Source: Hyphomonas sp.
GTDB taxonomy: Bacteria; Pseudomonadota; Alphaproteobacteria; Caulobacterales; Hyphomonadaceae
Assembly (NCBI RefSeq): GCF_018402285.1
Contig: NZ_JAGYJH010000003.1
Location: 434,001-498,000 of the forward strand
Reading direction: 5' to 3'
DNA length: 64,000 nucleotides
In this document: positions 28,862-37,444 of the stretch, one piece after another
How the letters are laid out: every line of letters begins with the position of its first letter
Numbering within the stretch: position 1 is the stretch's first letter
Position numbers and translations under genes: made by a program
Notes under the pieces: generated by a model
The model's database searches: none
What the model was told of the DNA's origin: nothing
What the model saw: the letters and a program-made list of their open reading frames with translations, nothing else

Positions 28862-29329
28862 ATGGCCACCGATTTGAGTGCCCTGCTGCAAGGCGGGGTG
28901 ATCATTCCCTTTCACGAGGCGACCAGCCGCAAGCAGGCGATCCATGTCCTGTGCGAGGCGCTCAGCGAAGCGACGGGGATCGGTCCGCGCGCGATCGAGG
29001 ACGCTGTGATGGAGCGCGAACGTCTCGGCTCGACCGGGGTGGGCGAAGGCGTTGCCATTCCGCATGCGCGGCTCGCGGGACTTTCCGCGCCGGTCGGCGG
29101 GTTCCTGCGCCTCGTGCATGGCGTCGACTTTGAAGCCATTGATGACCGGCCGTGCGACCTGATCTTCATGCTGCTGGCGCCCGATGGCGCGGGCGCCGAT
29201 CATCTGCGCGCGCTCGCCCAGGTGAGCCGCTTCTTCCGCCAGCCGGCCGTGCGCGACGGCCTGCGCAAGGCGCGCAACGAAAACGAGATCAAGTCGCTGA
29301 TCTGCAAGGATCCGGTGACCGGGGGCTGA
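28862..29329 (+). CDS. ptsN: nitrogen-regulatory PTS IIA protein (EIIA-Ntr)
   Basis: The 155-aa protein is a PTS EIIA type-2 domain with the phosphorylated His in GVAIPHARL (about residue 67) and SRKQAIHVLCEAL and LLAPDGAGADHL segments. It receives phosphate from the PTS-Ntr chain and regulates potassium transport and stress responses. rpoN, the usual upstream partner, is not adjacent; the psp locus occupies that place. Confidence 0.93.
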   Translation: MATDLSALLQGGVIIPFHEATSRKQAIHVLCEALSEATGIGPRAIEDAVMERERLGSTGVGEGVAIPHARLAGLSAPVGGFLRLVHGVDFEAIDDRPCDLIFMLLAPDGAGADHLRALAQVSRFFRQPAVRDGLRKARNENEIKSLICKDPVTGG

Positions 29330-29357
29330 TCATCTGGTTCAGTTTAATCCGGATACG

Positions 29358-29389
29358 AAAAACCCCGCCTCGATGAGACGGGGTTTTTT
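29358..29389. terminator. bidirectional terminator after ptsN
   Basis: AAAAACCCCG-CCTC and GAG-A-CGGGGTTTTT form a stem of about 13 bp with one mismatch, flanked by A-run and T-run, between the convergent ptsN and M3 peptidase genes. Confidence 0.88.
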
Positions 29390-29412
29390 GTTTGGGCGCT
29401 TAGGGCCGGCAA

Positions 29413-31596
29413 TCAGCCTTCGGCTGGCGAGGGCTCGGCAAAGCCACGATTGCGCAGCAGCGGCTCGATGCCGGGGTCCGATCCGCGGAAGTTGCGGTAA
29501 AGCTCGTCGGTCTCGCGCAGGCCGCCGGATTCGAACACCCACTGTTTCAGCTTCGCGGCAACTTCCGGATTGAAGATGTCGCCCGATTGCTTGAAGGCGT
29601 CAAAGCCGTCCGCATCCAGAATTTCTGCCCACAGGTAGGAGTAGTAACCGGCCGAATAGCCGCCGGCGAAGATGTGGGAGAAGTAGGTCGAGCGGTAACG
29701 CGGTTCGATGATTTCCGGGATGTTGTACTGGGCGAGGACGGACTTTTCGAACTCACGGGAATCGGTGATCGCATTGGCTTCTTCCGAAGACAGCATGTGC
29801 CAGTGCAGGTCGATCAGCGAAGCGGCAATGTACTCAGTTGTCTTGAAGCCCTGATTGAAGGTCGAGGCATTGTTCATCTTGTTGATGAGGTCCTGCGGTA
29901 TGACTTCGCCGGTCTCGTGGTGACGGGCATACATTGCGAGGACCTGGGGCTGGCTCCACCAATGTTCGAGCACCTGGGCGGGGAACTCGACATAGTCGGG
30001 CCCGCCATAGACGCCTGAGAAGCTCGGATAGCGGATCTGGGTCAGGAGGCCGTGCAGGCCATGGCCGAATTCGTGGAAAAGGGTTTCCACTTCGGTGGGC
30101 GAAAGGAGGGTGGGCTGGCCGTCGGCCGGGGTCACCAGGTTCATGTTATTGGTGATGATCGGGCGGACGGTCTCACCGTCAATCTCCGAGGAAGAGCGGT
30201 AGGTGCTCATCCAGGCGCCGCCACGCTTGGAGTCGCGGGCATACATGTCGACCATGAAGAGGCCGAGATGTTCACCGGTCTCGGTGTCCTTGAGGTCATA
30301 GGCCTTAACGACCGGATTCCATCCGTCCACGGCCACTTCCTCGATCGAGATGTTGAAGAGGCGCGAGGCCACTTCAAAGGCGCCGTCAAAGGTGGCGCTG
30401 AGCTCGAAATAAGGGCGAAGCTGGTTTTCGTCGAAGGCGTATTTGTCGGCGCGGACTTTCTCCGAATAGAACCACCAGTCATGGCCGAGGATTTCGTGGC
30501 CTGCGATCTTTTCCATGTCGGCCTGCTCTTCGGCGGCGCGGCTGAGGCCAGGCTCGAGCACCTTGCCGAGGAATTCCAGGGCAGCTTCCGGCGTGTGGGC
30601 CATGCGCTGTTCGAGCACATAATGGGCGTGGCTCTTGTAGCCCATCAGCTCGGCGCGTTTTGCGCGCAGCTGGGCGATTTTGAGAGCGACCGGGCTGTTG
30701 TCATACTCGCCGGAGGAGGCGACCGTGCGATAGCCGTCAAACAGCTGGCTGCGCAGCTCGCGGTCTTCGGCGCTGGACATGAACCCCTCGAAGAAGGAGC
30801 GGCTGAGGCCGACTTCCCACTTGTCTTGGCCATCCACCTTAAGGGCGTTCTTGAAATCTTCGGTCAGGCCGCCGAGGCGGGCCGGATCGGTGATTTCGAG
30901 CTTGAAGGCGTTGGTGGCGTTGAGAAGGTTCTGGCCATATTCTGTGGTCAGGGCCGAGAGTTGTGCGTTGATCTGGCCGACTTCTGCCTGGACTTCCGGG
31001 GAAAGCCCGGCGCCGGAGCGGACGAAATTGCGGTGGGTGAGTTCCAGGAGGCGGGCTTCCTGCTCGTCAAGACCGAGGCGGTCGCGCTGGTCGTAGATGG
31101 CCTGGATGCGGGCGAAGAGTTTCGGGTTGAAGGTGACCGCGTCCTGCTCGCGGGTGAGCATCGGATAAAGCTCGCCTTCAAGGGCATTGAGCGCATCATT
31201 GGTGTCGGTGTTGGTAATGTTGCCGAAGACGCGCATCACCTTGTCGAGCGACTGGCCGGAGGTTTCCAGCGCCAGGATCGTGTTCTCGAAGGTGGGCTCT
31301 TCAGGATTGTTGACGATGGCGTCGATTTCGGCGCGCATCTCGAGGATGCCCTTCTTGGCGGCGGGCATATAGTGCGCGTCAGTGATCTGTGCGAACGGCG
31401 GCACGCCATAGGCACCGGTCCAGTCCGCGCGGAAGGGGTTTCCTTCCAGTTCGGCGTCGGTGACCGTGATTTCCGGCAGTTCGATCTGGCCGGCAACTTC
31501 TGCTTCTGGCTTGGCCGCTTCGGGCGCGCCGCAGGCGGCCGTTGCTGCAAGAACAAGAGCGGCGGCGCCGCCCTTCAGGGCTTCTGACATTTTCAT
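29413..31596 (-). CDS. M3-family oligopeptidase/dipeptidyl carboxypeptidase lipoprotein
   Basis: The 727-aa protein has a lipoprotein signal (ALVLAATAAC, Cys22) and a thimet-oligopeptidase-type metalloprotease body with the zinc motif HEFGH (about residue 510, VETLFHEFGHGLHGLL) and the distant Glu helix (GGPDYVEFPAQVLEHWW). It is like Dcp but exported, and probably degrades small peptides in the periplasm. ATG 31596 is used; ATG 31590 is close by. Confidence 0.92.
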   Translation of the reverse strand: MKMSEALKGGAAALVLAATAACGAPEAAKPEAEVAGQIELPEITVTDAELEGNPFRADWTGAYGVPPFAQITDAHYMPAAKKGILEMRAEIDAIVNNPEEPTFENTILALETSGQSLDKVMRVFGNITNTDTNDALNALEGELYPMLTREQDAVTFNPKLFARIQAIYDQRDRLGLDEQEARLLELTHRNFVRSGAGLSPEVQAEVGQINAQLSALTTEYGQNLLNATNAFKLEITDPARLGGLTEDFKNALKVDGQDKWEVGLSRSFFEGFMSSAEDRELRSQLFDGYRTVASSGEYDNSPVALKIAQLRAKRAELMGYKSHAHYVLEQRMAHTPEAALEFLGKVLEPGLSRAAEEQADMEKIAGHEILGHDWWFYSEKVRADKYAFDENQLRPYFELSATFDGAFEVASRLFNISIEEVAVDGWNPVVKAYDLKDTETGEHLGLFMVDMYARDSKRGGAWMSTYRSSSEIDGETVRPIITNNMNLVTPADGQPTLLSPTEVETLFHEFGHGLHGLLTQIRYPSFSGVYGGPDYVEFPAQVLEHWWSQPQVLAMYARHHETGEVIPQDLINKMNNASTFNQGFKTTEYIAASLIDLHWHMLSSEEANAITDSREFEKSVLAQYNIPEIIEPRYRSTYFSHIFAGGYSAGYYSYLWAEILDADGFDAFKQSGDIFNPEVAAKLKQWVFESGGLRETDELYRNFRGSDPGIEPLLRNRGFAEPSPAEG

Positions 31597-31719
31597 CCTG
31601 CTTCCTCTGGCAATGAAGATTGCGGGCGGTTTAGACGCCGGGGGCGCAGATTTCCAGAGAAACGGGCAGAAGAGGGCGGTTTCGCCCCCGATTTTGACCC
31701 GAACGCCATGGAATTACGC

Positions 31720-32658
31720 TCAGCGGGGGAGCGCGGCGACGACGCGGTGATATTCCTCCAGCGTTTCCTCGAAGATCTGCGCGACGGGCTTTACGTCCTT
31801 GATGCGGCCGGCGACCTGGCCGGTGAGGGCGATGCCCGCTTCGAGGTTTCCGCCGAAATAGACGTCCTGGGTTCCGGCAAATTCGCCGAAGATGTTGGGG
31901 CTGCCGTCCTTTTCGAGGCGGGTGGTGCGCTCGGTGCGCAAGGCGCGCAGGGCGGGGCCGGGGCCTGCGCGGTTGAGGAAGACCGTGTCGGTGGCGTCGG
32001 CGTTGACGATGGCGTCCTTCCAGTTGGCGTGGACGGGGCTTTCGGCGCTGGAGAGGATGCGCGTGCCCATCAGCACCCCTTCGGCGCCAAGGGAGAAGGC
32101 TGCTGCCATGCTGCGCCCGTCAGTGATGCCACCTGCGGCGACGACGGGCACGCTGACCGCCTCGCAGACCTGTGGGATCAGCACCATCGATGCGACGTCC
32201 TTGGCGTTCTTGAAGCCGCCCCCTTCGCCGCCCTCCACGATCAATCCGTCAACGCCTGCCTCGATGGCGCGCAGGGCGCCTGCGAGGGAAGGGACGACGT
32301 GAAAGACTGTGAGGCCGGCTTCCTTCAGGGTGGAGGTGTATTTCATCGGGTCACCAGCCGAGGTGGTGACGAATTTGATTCCCTGATCGATGATGAAGGG
32401 AATGATGTTCGGATCCCGCACGAAGGCCTGGGCGACGTTCACGCCGAAGGGTTTGGCCGTGAGGGTTTTCATCTTCCTGATCTCTTGGCGGATGGCGTCG
32501 AGTTCACCTGAGGAAGTTTCGATGATGCCCATGCCACCCGCATTGGAGACTGCCGAAGAAAGCTGGGACCGCGCGATCCAGCCCATCGCGGCCTGGATGA
32601 TCGGCTTCTCGATGCCGAGCATGTCTGTGATGCGGGTTTTTACGGGCTTGGCGGCCAT
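31720..32658 (-). CDS. NAD(P)H-dependent flavin oxidoreductase, nitronate monooxygenase-like
   Basis: The 312-aa TIM-barrel FMN protein opens with MLGIEKPIIQAAMGWIA and has SNAGGMGII, FGVNV, VVAAGGITDGRSM and LGAEGVLMGTRI, the usual FMN-binding blocks of the NMO/FabK group. The motif that normally reads GGH (catalytic His of nitronate monooxygenase) reads GGGFKN here, so true nitronate oxidation is doubtful. GGAGG precedes ATG 32658, which sets the start. Confidence 0.82.
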   Translation of the reverse strand: MAAKPVKTRITDMLGIEKPIIQAAMGWIARSQLSSAVSNAGGMGIIETSSGELDAIRQEIRKMKTLTAKPFGVNVAQAFVRDPNIIPFIIDQGIKFVTTSAGDPMKYTSTLKEAGLTVFHVVPSLAGALRAIEAGVDGLIVEGGEGGGFKNAKDVASMVLIPQVCEAVSVPVVAAGGITDGRSMAAAFSLGAEGVLMGTRILSSAESPVHANWKDAIVNADATDTVFLNRAGPGPALRALRTERTTRLEKDGSPNIFGEFAGTQDVYFGGNLEAGIALTGQVAGRIKDVKPVAQIFEETLEEYHRVVAALPR

Positions 32659-32734
32659 GGGGTTCCTCCGGGGCGTTTCTTGTCTGGCGGGAATAGAGCG
32701 GCTTGACGCAGCGGGAGGCAAGAGGCCCTGCGGT

Positions 32735-33082
32735 TCAGCCGCCGCGCGGCATCGGCGTGCCGTAGAGGCCGGCGAAATGCCGCGCGATGAGGCGGGCGGA
32801 GGGAAGGAAGGCGTAACCGCCTGCCTCGTCATAGGTGACGTCCGGTGTGCGGGGCGAGCCTTCGGCGAGCACCAAGGTGGGCGCATTGTGCTTGCCCGGC
32901 CCCAGTAGGCTGACAATCTGGCCGCGCGGATGATCAATGCCAACATAGACCACGTCCACCGTTTCCTTCAGCGCCGGATACCAGGCGAGGAGGCCCCAGA
33001 TTTCGGCGCATTCGGGGCAGAATTCGCGCCGGCCATTGGACTCGAAACCGGGCGGCAAACAGAATAGCGTATCACGGGGCAT
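32735..33082 (-). CDS. DUF3088 family protein, thioredoxin-like
   Basis: The 115-aa protein has LFCLPPGFESNGRREFCPEC with a CPEC motif (about residue 22), VDVVYVGIDHPRGQIV and the C-terminal LIARHFAGLYGTPMP, which fit DUF3088. The CxxC and the cis-Pro-like NAPTLVL suggest a thioredoxin fold, but activity is unknown. ATG 33082 is preferred to the in-frame 33142. Confidence 0.78.
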   Translation of the reverse strand: MPRDTLFCLPPGFESNGRREFCPECAEIWGLLAWYPALKETVDVVYVGIDHPRGQIVSLLGPGKHNAPTLVLAEGSPRTPDVTYDEAGGYAFLPSARLIARHFAGLYGTPMPRGG

Positions 33083-33095
33083 AGGAAGCGTCCTG

Positions 33096-33764
33096 TCAGG
33101 GGCTAAAAAAGCCAAACAAGCCTTGACCGGCCTGCGTGGCAAGCCAGATCAGCGCGCCGAAATAGCCCAGGCTGGCAAGGATCAGCAGGTAACCGGCGAT
33201 CACCACCAACCCGTCGCGCTGGGACATGCCGATGGACATCAGCAAGATCGCATAGGCGGGCAGCGTGTTGGAGAAGGGGACAAAGCCGAAGGGCGCCATC
33301 AGGAGCAGGGCGGCGAAGATCAGCGCGATGCCATTGATGCGGGCAGGCAGGCCCGACGCTGTGAGCGCCTTCAGACGCGGGCTGATGAAACGCTCGATCC
33401 GGGCGACGAGGCCGAGGCCGCGTTGCAGCGAGGCCTTGAGCTTTTCGGCGTCAAACCCCTTGCGGGCAAGGCGGCGGGGCAGCCAGGGCATGCGGTTGGC
33501 CGTGATGCCTGCGGCAATCAGGATGATCGCCGGGCCGAAGACCGAGCTGAGCCCGGGGATCGACACGGGCAGCAGGAAGGGAATGGTGAGGAGGGCACAG
33601 AGGAAGAGGAGGCCCTGCTCGCCGATGAGCTCTAACAGGCGGCGCAGAGTGATCGTCGGCGTGTCGATCGCGCCGAGCATCTTCTCCAGGGTCACATGGA
33701 GCGGGTCTTTGGTATCCTGGAAATCTGGAGTCACGGGCTGTCTCAACGCGGGGCAGCACCCCAT
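33096..33764 (-). CDS. ExoD-family membrane protein
   Basis: The protein of about 222 aa contains the ExoD domain: LRRLLELIGEQGLLFLCALLTI (early part), PFLLPVSIPGLSSVFG, and several membrane helices toward the C-terminus (about residues 140-215). ExoD was named for exopolysaccharide synthesis in rhizobia; its activity is unknown. The start is uncertain: 33764 is chosen, and the frame is open to 33854. Confidence 0.78.
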   Translation of the reverse strand: MGCCPALRQPVTPDFQDTKDPLHVTLEKMLGAIDTPTITLRRLLELIGEQGLLFLCALLTIPFLLPVSIPGLSSVFGPAIILIAAGITANRMPWLPRRLARKGFDAEKLKASLQRGLGLVARIERFISPRLKALTASGLPARINGIALIFAALLLMAPFGFVPFSNTLPAYAILLMSIGMSQRDGLVVIAGYLLILASLGYFGALIWLATQAGQGLFGFFSP

Positions 33765-33887
33765 GGTTGCGTCACATGGTGCCTGATTGAGGGAAAAAAA
33801 GGGCGGCCGGGGCCTTGCCGCGAATTTAGGAGCTTGCCCGGCAGGCGGGTGCAATTAGGGTGGCGCCAAAATGAGGCCGGAGGAAAC

Positions 33888-34700
33888 ATGAGCGCGCAAT
33901 ATGACATAACGGCAGAAAAATGGGACCGTTTCACCTTCGAGCGGAAGGGCCGTGTACTGACGGCTTACATCACCTCCGATCATCCGGTGAACGGGGTGGA
34001 CGAGGCGATGCATACAGAGCTCGCGCTCGTTTTTAACTGCCTGCAGCGCGACAGTGAAAGCGACCTAATCATCCTTTCGGCCAAGGGGCGGGCCTTCTGT
34101 GCAGGCGGGGATTTCGACTGGTTTGAGGAACAGATTGCCCATCCCGAACGCTTCCGCGCCATCGGCTGGGATGCCAAGCAGATCGTGGTGACGCTGCTGC
34201 AGATGGAAAAGCCGATCATTTGCCGGATGAACGGCGCCGCCGCCGGCCTTGGCGCCACGATTGCGCTCCTCTGTGATGTGATCATCGCCGATGAGACAGC
34301 GAAGATCGGCGATCCGCATGTGAAGGTCGGCCTGGTGGCCGGGGATGGCGGCGCGCTGATCTGGCCGCAGCTGATCGGCTTTGCCAAGGCCAAGGAGCTT
34401 CTGATGACGGGCGATCTGCTGAGCACGCAGGAAGCCAAGGCCCTCGGCCTCATCAACTATGCCGTGCCGGCCGCCGAGCTCGACGCGAAGGTGGACGAGA
34501 TCGTGGGCAAGATCATGGCGAACCCGAAATGGGCCGTGCGCTGGACCAAGACGACCGCCAACATTCCGCTGCGCGCGCTGGCCGCGCAGTTGATGGACGC
34601 TTCCATAGGCTGGGAGAGCGTTTCCAATTATCTTGGGGACCGGAAAGAGGCGGTGGCGGCGTTTAAGGAACGCCGGTCAGCGAAGCTGACTGGGGAGTGA
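33888..34700 (+). CDS. enoyl-CoA hydratase/isomerase family protein
   Basis: The 270-aa crotonase-fold protein has the first oxyanion block SAKGRAFCAGGDFDWF (about residue 70) and the second, MNGAAAGLGATIALLCDVIIA (about 112; cited around the GAAAGLGAT core). It lacks the Glu pair of classical hydratases in the usual places, so the exact reaction is not certain. CGGAGGA lies just before ATG 33888. It is probably part of fatty or organic acid breakdown with the acyl-CoA dehydrogenase at 36284. Confidence 0.85.
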   Translation: MSAQYDITAEKWDRFTFERKGRVLTAYITSDHPVNGVDEAMHTELALVFNCLQRDSESDLIILSAKGRAFCAGGDFDWFEEQIAHPERFRAIGWDAKQIVVTLLQMEKPIICRMNGAAAGLGATIALLCDVIIADETAKIGDPHVKVGLVAGDGGALIWPQLIGFAKAKELLMTGDLLSTQEAKALGLINYAVPAAELDAKVDEIVGKIMANPKWAVRWTKTTANIPLRALAAQLMDASIGWESVSNYLGDRKEAVAAFKERRSAKLTGE

Positions 34701-34706
34701 GACGCC

Positions 34707-35159
34707 ATGAACTGGGGCGTTGAGGATTTCGTGGCGGCTGGGGTGCTGCTGGCGGGGGTGGCGGGGTGTTTCCTGCTGGCGCGGCGCTGGTGGTCTTCGC
34801 CCGCCTATCTGGCGGGGCTGGCAATTGCCGTCGGCGCGGGCCTTGTCACGATCTGGGTGTCGCTGGCTGTCGGGATCATCGGTGCGGAAGGCAATCCGGC
34901 AAACCTCATCTATGCGGCCGTGATCCTGGTAGCGGCTGGGGGCGCAGCGCTTTCCCGGCTGGAGGCGGGCGGCATGAGCCGGGCGATGCTCGCGGCTGCG
35001 GGCGTTCAGGCGGCTGCTTGCTGCCTGGCCATGGCGGTAACGGCCGAGCAGGGCGCCGGCTTTGGGACGGTTGCCGCGTTCAACATCCTGCTGCTGATGG
35101 TCTTTCTGGTGTCGGCCGGTCTCTTTGGCTTTCAGGCAAGGCAGGCACGCCCCGCCTGA
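34707..35159 (+). CDS. four-helix membrane protein, function unknown
   Basis: The 150-aa protein has four predicted membrane helices (about residues 8-26, 32-58, 65-82 and 90-112, with a further hydrophobic end at 122-143). It starts 6 nt after the enoyl-CoA hydratase stop, so co-transcription is likely. I do not recognise the family. Confidence 0.65.
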   Translation: MNWGVEDFVAAGVLLAGVAGCFLLARRWWSSPAYLAGLAIAVGAGLVTIWVSLAVGIIGAEGNPANLIYAAVILVAAGGAALSRLEAGGMSRAMLAAAGVQAAACCLAMAVTAEQGAGFGTVAAFNILLLMVFLVSAGLFGFQARQARPA

Positions 35160-35160
35160 C

Positions 35161-35198
35161 GGGCATTTGACGGCAGGCCCAGCCCGTACTAAATGCCC
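35161..35198 (+). promoter_or_regulatory. metA promoter region with 8-bp inverted repeat
   Basis: GGGCATTT (35161-35168) and AAATGCCC (35191-35198) form a perfect inverted repeat 22 nt apart. TTGACG (35167-35172) and CTAAAT (35189-35194) lie inside it as a weak sigma70-like promoter that would start RNA near 35200, right at the riboswitch. The repeat could be an operator; nothing else supports that. Confidence 0.4.
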
Positions 35199-35201
35199 AA
35201 T

Positions 35202-35254
35202 TGTGGTGATTTGGCCGGCCGGCTTGCAGCCACGTTAAACAAGTCGCTAAAGGG
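35202..35254 (+). promoter_or_regulatory. SAM-II riboswitch upstream of metA
   Basis: The segment carries the SAM-II conserved blocks in order: GTGGTGATTTGGCC (from 35203), GCTTGCAGCCACGTTAAAC (from 35222) and AAGTCGCTAAAGGG (to 35254). GTGG and CCAC form P1, and the 3' block folds back into the pseudoknot. AAAGGG at its 3' end is also a ribosome-binding site, so SAM binding would hide it. The element is known before metA in alphaproteobacteria. Confidence 0.9.
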
Positions 35255-35259
35255 CCGAG

Positions 35260-35349
35260 ATGCAGGAAAGCCGGAGTTCCGGGCCTGCCTTTCCCCCTCG
35301 ATTGCGGCATTGTTTATTGGACCTGAAGCGGGCCGAAGAGGACGTTTGA
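35260..35349 (+). CDS. 29-codon leader ORF between the SAM-II riboswitch and metA
   Basis: ATG 35260 stands 5 nt after the AAAGGG of the riboswitch, the ideal distance for initiation. The frame encodes [20 protein letters not shown] plus nine more residues and ends at TGA 35347-35349. That stop overlaps TTG 35346 of the metA frame (TTGA) and lies 3 nt before ATG 35353. The peptide has no known relatives. The layout suggests the riboswitch controls metA through translational coupling. Confidence 0.45.
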   Translation: MQESRSSGPAFPPRLRHCLLDLKRAEEDV

Positions 35350-36269
35350 GCCATGCCGATCCGGATCCCGATACGCTGCCCGCGCGTGAAACCCTTCTCA
35401 AAGAGGGCGTCGCGGTAATGCGCGAGACAGACGCCGTCCGGCAGGATATCCGCCCGCTGCAGATCGGCCTTCTGAACCTCATGCCCAACAAGATCCGCAC
35501 CGAGACGCAGATCGCCCGTTTGATCGGCGCCTCGCCGCTGCAGGTTGAGCTGACGCTGGTGCGCGTAGGCGGCCACACGCCCAAGAATACTTCGCAGGAA
35601 CACCTCATCAGCTTTTACCAGACCTGGGAAGAAATCCGGGAGCGGAAGTTTGACGGCTTTATCGTTACCGGCGCGCCGATTGAGCAGATGCCGTTCGAAG
35701 AGGTGAATTACTGGGAAGAGCTGACGCAGATTTTTGGCTGGACACAGATGAATGTGCATTCGCCTTTCTATATCTGCTGGGGCGCGATGGCGGCGGCTTA
35801 TCATTTTCATGGGCTGCCTAAGTATCCGCTCGAAGCCAAGGCGTTTGGCGTGTTCCGTCACCGCAATCTTGATCTGGCTTCTCCCTATCTTTCGGGCTTC
35901 TCCGATGACTTTGCCATTCCGGTATCGCGCTGGACAGAGGTGCGCCGCGCCGATGTGCTGGAGCGCCCGGCACTCCGCCTGCTGATCGACAGTGATGATA
36001 CCGGGCCCTGCCTGCTTGAAGACCGCAAGCGGCGCAGCCTCTACATGTTCAACCATGTGGAGTATGACTCCTTCTCCCTCAAGGAGGAGTTCGAGCGCGA
36101 CCGGGAGGCGGGCAAGCAGATTCAGGTGCCGTTCGGCTACTTCCCGGAAGATGACCCCACGCGCCAGCCGCTCAACCGCTGGCGCAGCCACGCGCATCTC
36201 CTGTTTGGTAACTGGATCAACCAGACCTACCAGTCCACGCCGTTCAGTCTTGACGAAATCGGCGGTTAG
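35346..36269 (+). CDS. metA: homoserine O-acyltransferase MetA (probably acetyl-CoA-specific)
   Basis: About 307 aa. Catalytic residues are visible: the Cys in FYICWGAMA, His and Glu in NHVEYDSF, and the Lys in [23 protein letters not shown] has Glu where E. coli has Gly111, the change known to favour acetyl-CoA over succinyl-CoA. Position 35353 would give MPIRIP, the canonical N-terminus, but one base is then missing before DTLPARE. In the sequence as given, TTG 35346 ([15 protein letters not shown]) is the closest usable start. The open frame back to 35193 crosses the riboswitch and is not a start. Confidence 0.85.
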   Translation: MSHADPDPDTLPARETLLKEGVAVMRETDAVRQDIRPLQIGLLNLMPNKIRTETQIARLIGASPLQVELTLVRVGGHTPKNTSQEHLISFYQTWEEIRERKFDGFIVTGAPIEQMPFEEVNYWEELTQIFGWTQMNVHSPFYICWGAMAAAYHFHGLPKYPLEAKAFGVFRHRNLDLASPYLSGFSDDFAIPVSRWTEVRRADVLERPALRLLIDSDDTGPCLLEDRKRRSLYMFNHVEYDSFSLKEEFERDREAGKQIQVPFGYFPEDDPTRQPLNRWRSHAHLLFGNWINQTYQSTPFSLDEIGG

Positions 36270-36283
36270 CCCAGAAGTGCGGC

Positions 36284-37444
36284 ATGACCTATTTTGCCGC
36301 AGAACCTGACCATGTGACCGAAATCCGCCGCCAGCTTTCCCGTTGGGTGGGCGATAAGATGCCGCGCGAGAAGCGCCGGGAGTGGGACCGGGAGGCGACC
36401 TGGGACCGGGCACTGTTCCGCGAAATCGCGGAGATGGGGCTGATCGGCCTCACCATTCCCGAAGAGTATGGCGGGCAGGGGGAGGACATCTACGCTGCCG
36501 CCGCCGTGATCGAGGAGTTATGCCAGGGCGGTCCGAGCATGGCCGGGCCTTACATTCATGCCGCCTTCTATGGCGGGCTCAACATTTCGGAGAACGGCTC
36601 GAAAGCGCAGAAGGAAGAGCTGCTGCCGAAACTCGCACGCGGGGAAATCTTCCTTGCCTATGGCCTGTCTGAGCCGAATGTCGGCGGCGACCTCCCGAGC
36701 GTTGAAACGCGCGTGGAGCGGGACGGAAACGAGATCGTCATCAAGGGCGCCAAGCGCTGGTGCACGGGCGCAGACTGGGCGGACTATATCTACTGCCTTT
36801 GCCGGTCGGGCGAGCCGGGCGCGCGGCATGGCAATCTTACTTTCGTCCTAATACCTACAAACTCAAAGGGTGTTACGATGACGCCGATCGAGCATGCCAA
36901 CCTGCGTTACACCCATTCTATGGATGTGTTTCTCGATGATGTCCGCCTGCCGGAGAGCGCGGTCGTCGGCGGGCCGGAAAAATGGAACAAGGGCTGGGAC
37001 GCGCTCGCCGGGCGCGCGCTGGACGTGGAGAAGATCGAGATCACCGCGGTTGCCTTTGGCCTTGCCCGCGCCGCCCTTGAGGAGGCCTGGCAGTACGCGC
37101 AGGAGCGGGTGCAGTTTGGCAAAACCATCTCCAAGCACCAGGCAATTGCCCACAAGCTGGTGACCGCGCGCACGAAACTCACCGCCTGCAGCCACATGCT
37201 TTATCATGCCGCCTGGCTTGCCAGCACGGGCCAGCCCTGCTCGGCAGAGACGGCGATGGCAAAGCTCTATGTGGCAGATACGGGCGTCGAGATCGCGCTC
37301 GCCTGCCAGCAGGTGATTGGCGCCTATGGTCTGTCGGACGCCTATGACATCGAGCGCAACCTTCGGGATCTTCTGGGCATGCCGATCGTGGGCGGATCAT
37401 CTGACATGCAGAAGAACAACCTTGCGCGCATGTGGCGGCTCTGA
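36284..37444 (+). CDS. acyl-CoA dehydrogenase
   Basis: The 386-aa protein has the three ACAD parts: N-terminal helices (MGLIGLTIPEEYGGQGEDIY), the middle beta domain (LAYGLSEPNVGGDLPSVET; GAKRWCTGADWADY) and C-terminal helices (RVQFGKTISKHQAIAHKL). The usual C-terminal catalytic Glu position reads VGGSSDMQ, without Glu. A Glu in RALDVEKIEI fits the alternative position used by isovaleryl-CoA dehydrogenase. The substrate is unknown. Its stop overlaps the next start (TGATG). Confidence 0.88.
   Translation: MTYFAAEPDHVTEIRRQLSRWVGDKMPREKRREWDREATWDRALFREIAEMGLIGLTIPEEYGGQGEDIYAAAAVIEELCQGGPSMAGPYIHAAFYGGLNISENGSKAQKEELLPKLARGEIFLAYGLSEPNVGGDLPSVETRVERDGNEIVIKGAKRWCTGADWADYIYCLCRSGEPGARHGNLTFVLIPTNSKGVTMTPIEHANLRYTHSMDVFLDDVRLPESAVVGGPEKWNKGWDALAGRALDVEKIEITAVAFGLARAALEEAWQYAQERVQFGKTISKHQAIAHKLVTARTKLTACSHMLYHAAWLASTGQPCSAETAMAKLYVADTGVEIALACQQVIGAYGLSDAYDIERNLRDLLGMPIVGGSSDMQKNNLARMWRL

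Noticed and set aside
30052..31587. 511-codon open frame antisense to the M3 peptidase
   Set aside because: Long antisense frames are expected from G+C-rich codon use; the minus strand carries HEFGH and a lipoprotein signal, and the antisense protein has no recognisable domain.
35193..35345. N-terminal extension of MetA back to ATG 35193
   Set aside because: This stretch is the SAM-II riboswitch and leader; MetA proteins have no such extension.
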